Positions 61,254-64,000 of a stretch of DNA of 64,000 bases are shown here, one piece after another. The translations under genes and the position numbers were made by a program. Under the pieces are notes generated by a model that saw only the letters and a list, made by a program, of their open reading frames with translations, had not been told where the DNA came from and did no database searches. Position 1 is the first letter of the stretch, and every line of letters starts with the position of its first letter. The stretch comes from an uncultured Clostridia bacterium (lineage in GTDB: Bacteria; Bacillota; Clostridia; Oscillospirales; Acutalibacteraceae). Location of the stretch: the NCBI GenBank assembly GCA_944380775.1, contig CALWIP010000004.1, positions 1 through 64,000 of the forward strand, written 5' to 3'.

Positions 61254-62573
61254 TCAGCGCCCCGCCTTCCAGGCCTTGACCTGTTCCAGGCGGGCCTTCC
61301 ACTTGGCCTCCTGCCCCTGTTCGGTGGGGCGGTAATAGTCCCGCCCGGCGAGCGAATCCGGCAGGCACTGCATGCGGGTCAGCTTTTCCGGCGCGTCGTG
61401 GGCGTACTCGTACCCCTTGCCGTAGTCGAGCTCCTGCATCAGCTTGGTGGGGGCGTTGCGCAGCGCCAGCGGCACCGGCTCCGCCAGCTGGGCCAGCGCG
61501 TCCTTTTTGGCGCGCTCGTAGGCAACGTACAGCGCGTTGGACTTTGGCGCAAGCGAGAGGTACACCACCGCCTCCGTCAGGTGCACGGTGCACTCCGGCA
61601 TGCCAATCCAGTGGCAGGCCTGGTAGGCGGCCACGGCCACCTCCAGCGCCCGCGCGTCGGCGAGGCCCACGTCCTCGCTTGCAAAGCGCGTCAGCCGCCG
61701 CGCCACATAGAGCGGGTCCTCGCCCGCCTCCAGCATCCGCGCCAGCCAGTACACCGCCGCGTCCGGGTCTGAATTTCGCATGGATTTGTGCAGCGCCGAG
61801 ATCAGATTATAATGTTCCTCGCCGGTCTTGTCATATAAAAGGGATTTCCGCGACGTACACTGCTCGAGCACCTCGTCCGTCACGGACACCGCGCCCTGCG
61901 CGTCCGTTTCGCCGTTGAGCACGGCCATCTCCAGCGTAGAGAGCGCCGTGCGCGCGTCGCCGTTGGCAAAGCGCGCGATGCGCTCCAGCGCGCCGGGCGC
62001 AAAATCGATTTTCTGCCCGCCGAAGCCGCGCGGGTCCTCCACGGCGCGGTTCAGCAGCCAGAGCAGGTCTTCCGGCGCGAGGCTTTGCAGCACGAACACC
62101 TTGCAGCGGGAGAGCAGCGCGGCGTTGACCTCAAACGAGGGGTTTTCGGTCGTCGCGCCGATTAAAATAATGCTGCCTTTTTCGACAAACGGCAAAAACG
62201 CGTCCTGCTGCGCCTTGTTGAACCGGTGGATCTCGTCGACAAAGACGATGGTCTTCTCGCCGAAGCGCCGGTTTTCCTCCGCCTGCTGCATCACCGCGCG
62301 GATCTCCTTGATGCCGCTCGTCACCGCGGAAAAATCGATGAACGAGGCGCGCGTCCGCCGCGCGATGATCCGCGCGAGGGTGGTCTTCCCTACGCCGGGC
62401 GGGCCCCAGAAGATCATCGACGAGACGCGGTCCTCTTCGATGAGCCGCCGCAGGACCTTGCCCTCGCCCAAAAGATGACGTTGGCCCGCGAACTCCTCCA
62501 GGGACTGCGGGCGCAGACGCGCGGCCAGCGGCGCGCCGGCCTCCCCGCCGCCTAAAAGCGTTTGCTGTTCCAT
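61254..62573 (-). CDS. rarA: Replication-associated recombination protein RarA
   Basis: A 439-residue AAA+ ATPase of the MgsA/RarA/WRNIP1 family acting at stalled replication forks. Walker A FWGPPGVGKTTLAR, Walker B IVFVDEIHRFNKAQQDA, sensor 1 LIGATTENPSFEVN, and the C-terminal tetramerisation domain with DPLYVARRLTRFASEDVGLAD are present. ATG 62571-62573 with SD AGAGG; a TTG two codons earlier is possible. 33 bases after the nuclease gene, likely one operon. Confidence 0.96.
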   Translation of the reverse strand: MEQQTLLGGGEAGAPLAARLRPQSLEEFAGQRHLLGEGKVLRRLIEEDRVSSMIFWGPPGVGKTTLARIIARRTRASFIDFSAVTSGIKEIRAVMQQAEENRRFGEKTIVFVDEIHRFNKAQQDAFLPFVEKGSIILIGATTENPSFEVNAALLSRCKVFVLQSLAPEDLLWLLNRAVEDPRGFGGQKIDFAPGALERIARFANGDARTALSTLEMAVLNGETDAQGAVSVTDEVLEQCTSRKSLLYDKTGEEHYNLISALHKSMRNSDPDAAVYWLARMLEAGEDPLYVARRLTRFASEDVGLADARALEVAVAAYQACHWIGMPECTVHLTEAVVYLSLAPKSNALYVAYERAKKDALAQLAEPVPLALRNAPTKLMQELDYGKGYEYAHDAPEKLTRMQCLPDSLAGRDYYRPTEQGQEAKWKARLEQVKAWKAGR

Positions 62574-62606
62574 AACCAAAACCTCTTTTCTGTGGGGGAC
62601 GGGGCG

Positions 62607-63644
62607 TCACGCCGCCAGGCAATTCCCGCAAAAGCTGTAGCCCTCTTCGAGCAAATCGCCGGGCGCGCCGTGGTATTCCTCTTTGTTCTCTTCCTTGATG
62701 CTGTCCACCGACGGGCAGTCCGGCAGGTGGATCTTCTTCGAGCCGGTGTTTAAAATATAATCCGCGCCCGTCTCCCCGGCCTCCGAACCAGCGGCGCTGC
62801 CCGCGGCGCCCTCTTCCCAGTTTTCGCCCGTCGCGTAGTCGATCTCCACGCCGGGCTGCACATTGTACGCGTAAACGGAGAAGCAGACGCCCTCGCCGCC
62901 GTCCTCGACGGAAAGGCCCTCCATCCACACGCCGCGCGCAACCAGCTCGTCCCCGCGGAACACCGGCGTCACGCGGTAGAGCACGTGGTTGCCCGTCTCT
63001 TTGACGTAGTCGGCGACCATATTTTCAAACGGGAGCATGCCCTCGACGTTCAAATAGCGCGTGCCGGTGATGAGGTTTTGCTCGTTCGCGTTTTCGCCCG
63101 TGAGTTGGAAGCCGATGAGGTGGCAGCGGTTGTAGAGGTAGCCGCCGTCCACAAACGGGTACTCCCGGTTCACCCAGCCGGAGGGCGTCACGCTGCCGAT
63201 GCTCTCGCGGTCCTCCGTGGGCATGAGTTCTTGGCCGACGCAGGCGTACGCCGCGCCGCAGCGGCCCAGCGCGTCCAGGGGGCTGTAGGTCTCAAACGCG
63301 CCGTTTTCCGCGTCCGCCGGGGAGAGCGACGGCTCGTTCCCGTTCAGCACGGCATAGGGCTCGCCGCTGTAAGCCGGCAGGTTCTCCAGCGTGGTTTCCG
63401 GCGCGCTTTCCTCCGGCTCAGACGCCGCAGGCGCTTGGGAAGCAGGCGGCGCGGCGGGCGCCGCGGACGAAACCGGATCTTCCTCCGCCCCGGAGGAATA
63501 CTCCGGCAGCGGCTCCGGCGCGGAGAGCGCGGACTGCCCCTGCACGGCGGTCCCGCCCGGGCGGGCGGCGGGCACGCCGCAGCCCGTGAAGAGCAGCGCG
63601 GCGGCCAGGAAAAGCGACAGGATCGATGCGGATAATTTTTTCAT
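62607..63644 (-). CDS. Lipoprotein DNA/RNA non-specific endonuclease
   Basis: A 345-residue secreted lipoprotein: signal peptide 1-21 with lipobox LFTGC (Cys22), a low-complexity Pro/Ala/Glu/Ser linker (about 25-90), then a beta-beta-alpha-metal nuclease domain of the Endonuclease_NS_2 type. The catalytic motif is NRCHLIGFQLTGENANEQNLITGTRYLN. It ends in a small domain, DYILNTGSKKIHLPDCPSV..GYSFCGNCLA, with three Cys and a His that could bind zinc. Likely degrades extracellular nucleic acid. ATG overlaps the upstream stop (ATGA). Confidence 0.9.
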   Translation of the reverse strand: MKKLSASILSLFLAAALLFTGCGVPAARPGGTAVQGQSALSAPEPLPEYSSGAEEDPVSSAAPAAPPASQAPAASEPEESAPETTLENLPAYSGEPYAVLNGNEPSLSPADAENGAFETYSPLDALGRCGAAYACVGQELMPTEDRESIGSVTPSGWVNREYPFVDGGYLYNRCHLIGFQLTGENANEQNLITGTRYLNVEGMLPFENMVADYVKETGNHVLYRVTPVFRGDELVARGVWMEGLSVEDGGEGVCFSVYAYNVQPGVEIDYATGENWEEGAAGSAAGSEAGETGADYILNTGSKKIHLPDCPSVDSIKEENKEEYHGAPGDLLEEGYSFCGNCLAA

Positions 63645-64000
63645 GGGATATAACGCTCCTTGGTGAGGATAGGATGGGAATAGCCGGGGAACTCTTCCAC
63701 AGAGGCGAGCCGCCATTGGGAGAGGTCCAGGTCCAGCGCGCGGTCGAACGGGTACCGGCGGTTCCAGCGGTAGACGGTCACGGCGCGGATGCGCGCGAGG
63801 TGGGGCAGCAGCGGGCGGTCCTCCACAAAACAGGCGTCGCGCTCCCCGGCGCGCAGGAGGAAATCCTCCGCGGCGCGCACAGGGTCCCCCGGCGCGAAAA
63901 GGCCGCGGGAAAACGGGGCCACCCAAAGGCCGGCCGGGCCTGCCGCCGCGAGCAGGTCCGCGGTCACCGCGCGGTCGCGGCTGAGCCGCCGCCCGTGGAA
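63641..64000 (-). CDS. Unidentified protein, C-terminal part (cut by window edge)
   Basis: The frame is open to the end of the window, so only the last 119 residues are seen. It contains LLAAAGPAGLWVAPFSRGLF, ACFVEDRPLLP and a terminal VTVYRWNRRYPFDRALDLDLSQW..GYSHPILTKERY pattern. I do not recognise the family. A GTG at 63965-63967 is in frame but has no ribosome site, so the gene probably starts outside. Its TGA overlaps the nuclease ATG, so the two are translated together. Confidence 0.6.
   Translation of the reverse strand, partial: FHGRRLSRDRAVTADLLAAAGPAGLWVAPFSRGLFAPGDPVRAAEDFLLRAGERDACFVEDRPLLPHLARIRAVTVYRWNRRYPFDRALDLDLSQWRLASVEEFPGYSHPILTKERYIP

Overview
The window is about 64 kb of very GC-rich DNA (roughly two thirds G+C by eye) from a strictly anaerobic, spore-forming member of the Firmicutes, most likely class Clostridia in or near the Oscillospiraceae/Ruminococcaceae gut lineages. 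The sporulation regulator SpoIIID, the germination protein YpeB, a complete Rnf complex with its flavinylating enzyme, rubredoxin, strong AGGAGG-type ribosome binding sites and textbook sigma-A promoters all point that way. No mobile element, integrase, phage gene or CRISPR array was seen. This looks like ordinary chromosome with tightly packed operons.

Layout. 1-4.6 kb: an HD-domain hydrolase and nitroreductase pair, a Xaa-Pro peptidase-dtd pair, an AI-2E family permease and a tRNA-Gly(CCC). 4.6-6.3 kb: an unusual non-coding block with DnaA-box-like motifs, then ypeB. 6.4-13.1 kb: two calcium-type P-type ATPases flanking a DUF3737 protein and a small rubredoxin. 13.2-14.4 kb: a serine hydrolase. 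14.5-21.5 kb (minus strand): apbE - NusG-domain-II protein - Gx transporter - rnfC-D-G-E-A-B, one operon that builds and flavinylates a ferredoxin:NAD+ oxidoreductase ion pump. 21.6-26.7 kb: pcp - marR - two ABC half-exporters, with two copies of a putative MarR operator. 26.7-31.3 kb: methyltransferase - glgP - malQ.

31.3-31.6 kb: a non-coding stretch with three promoters and a probable small RNA. 31.6-40.1 kb (plus strand): cbiL-hemA-sirC-hemC-cobA/hemD-hemB-hemL-cbiX-hflX, which takes glutamyl-tRNA to cobalt-factor III, the first half of anaerobic cobalamin synthesis, with siroheme as a possible side product. 40.2-41.3 kb: a flavin reductase-like gene with a long leader. 41.3-49.6 kb: argG-argH-argC-argJ-argB-(MGMT::argD)-argF behind a perfect ARG-box palindrome. 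The argD gene carries an in-frame DNA-alkyltransferase domain. 49.8-51.3 kb: an amidohydrolase and spoIIID. 51.4-57.1 kb: GH3 beta-glucosidase, glgB and citrate synthase. 57.3-61.1 kb: a second ABC half-exporter pair. 61.2-64 kb: rarA, a lipoprotein nuclease, and a gene cut by the window edge.

Genes overlap by 1-4 bases at many operon junctions (ATGA, GTGA, TGATG, TAATG), so translational coupling is the rule. Several genes appear to start at TTG, and one at CTG, just downstream of a strong Shine-Dalgarno (SD) sequence. Starts given here follow the ribosome binding site rather than the longest frame.
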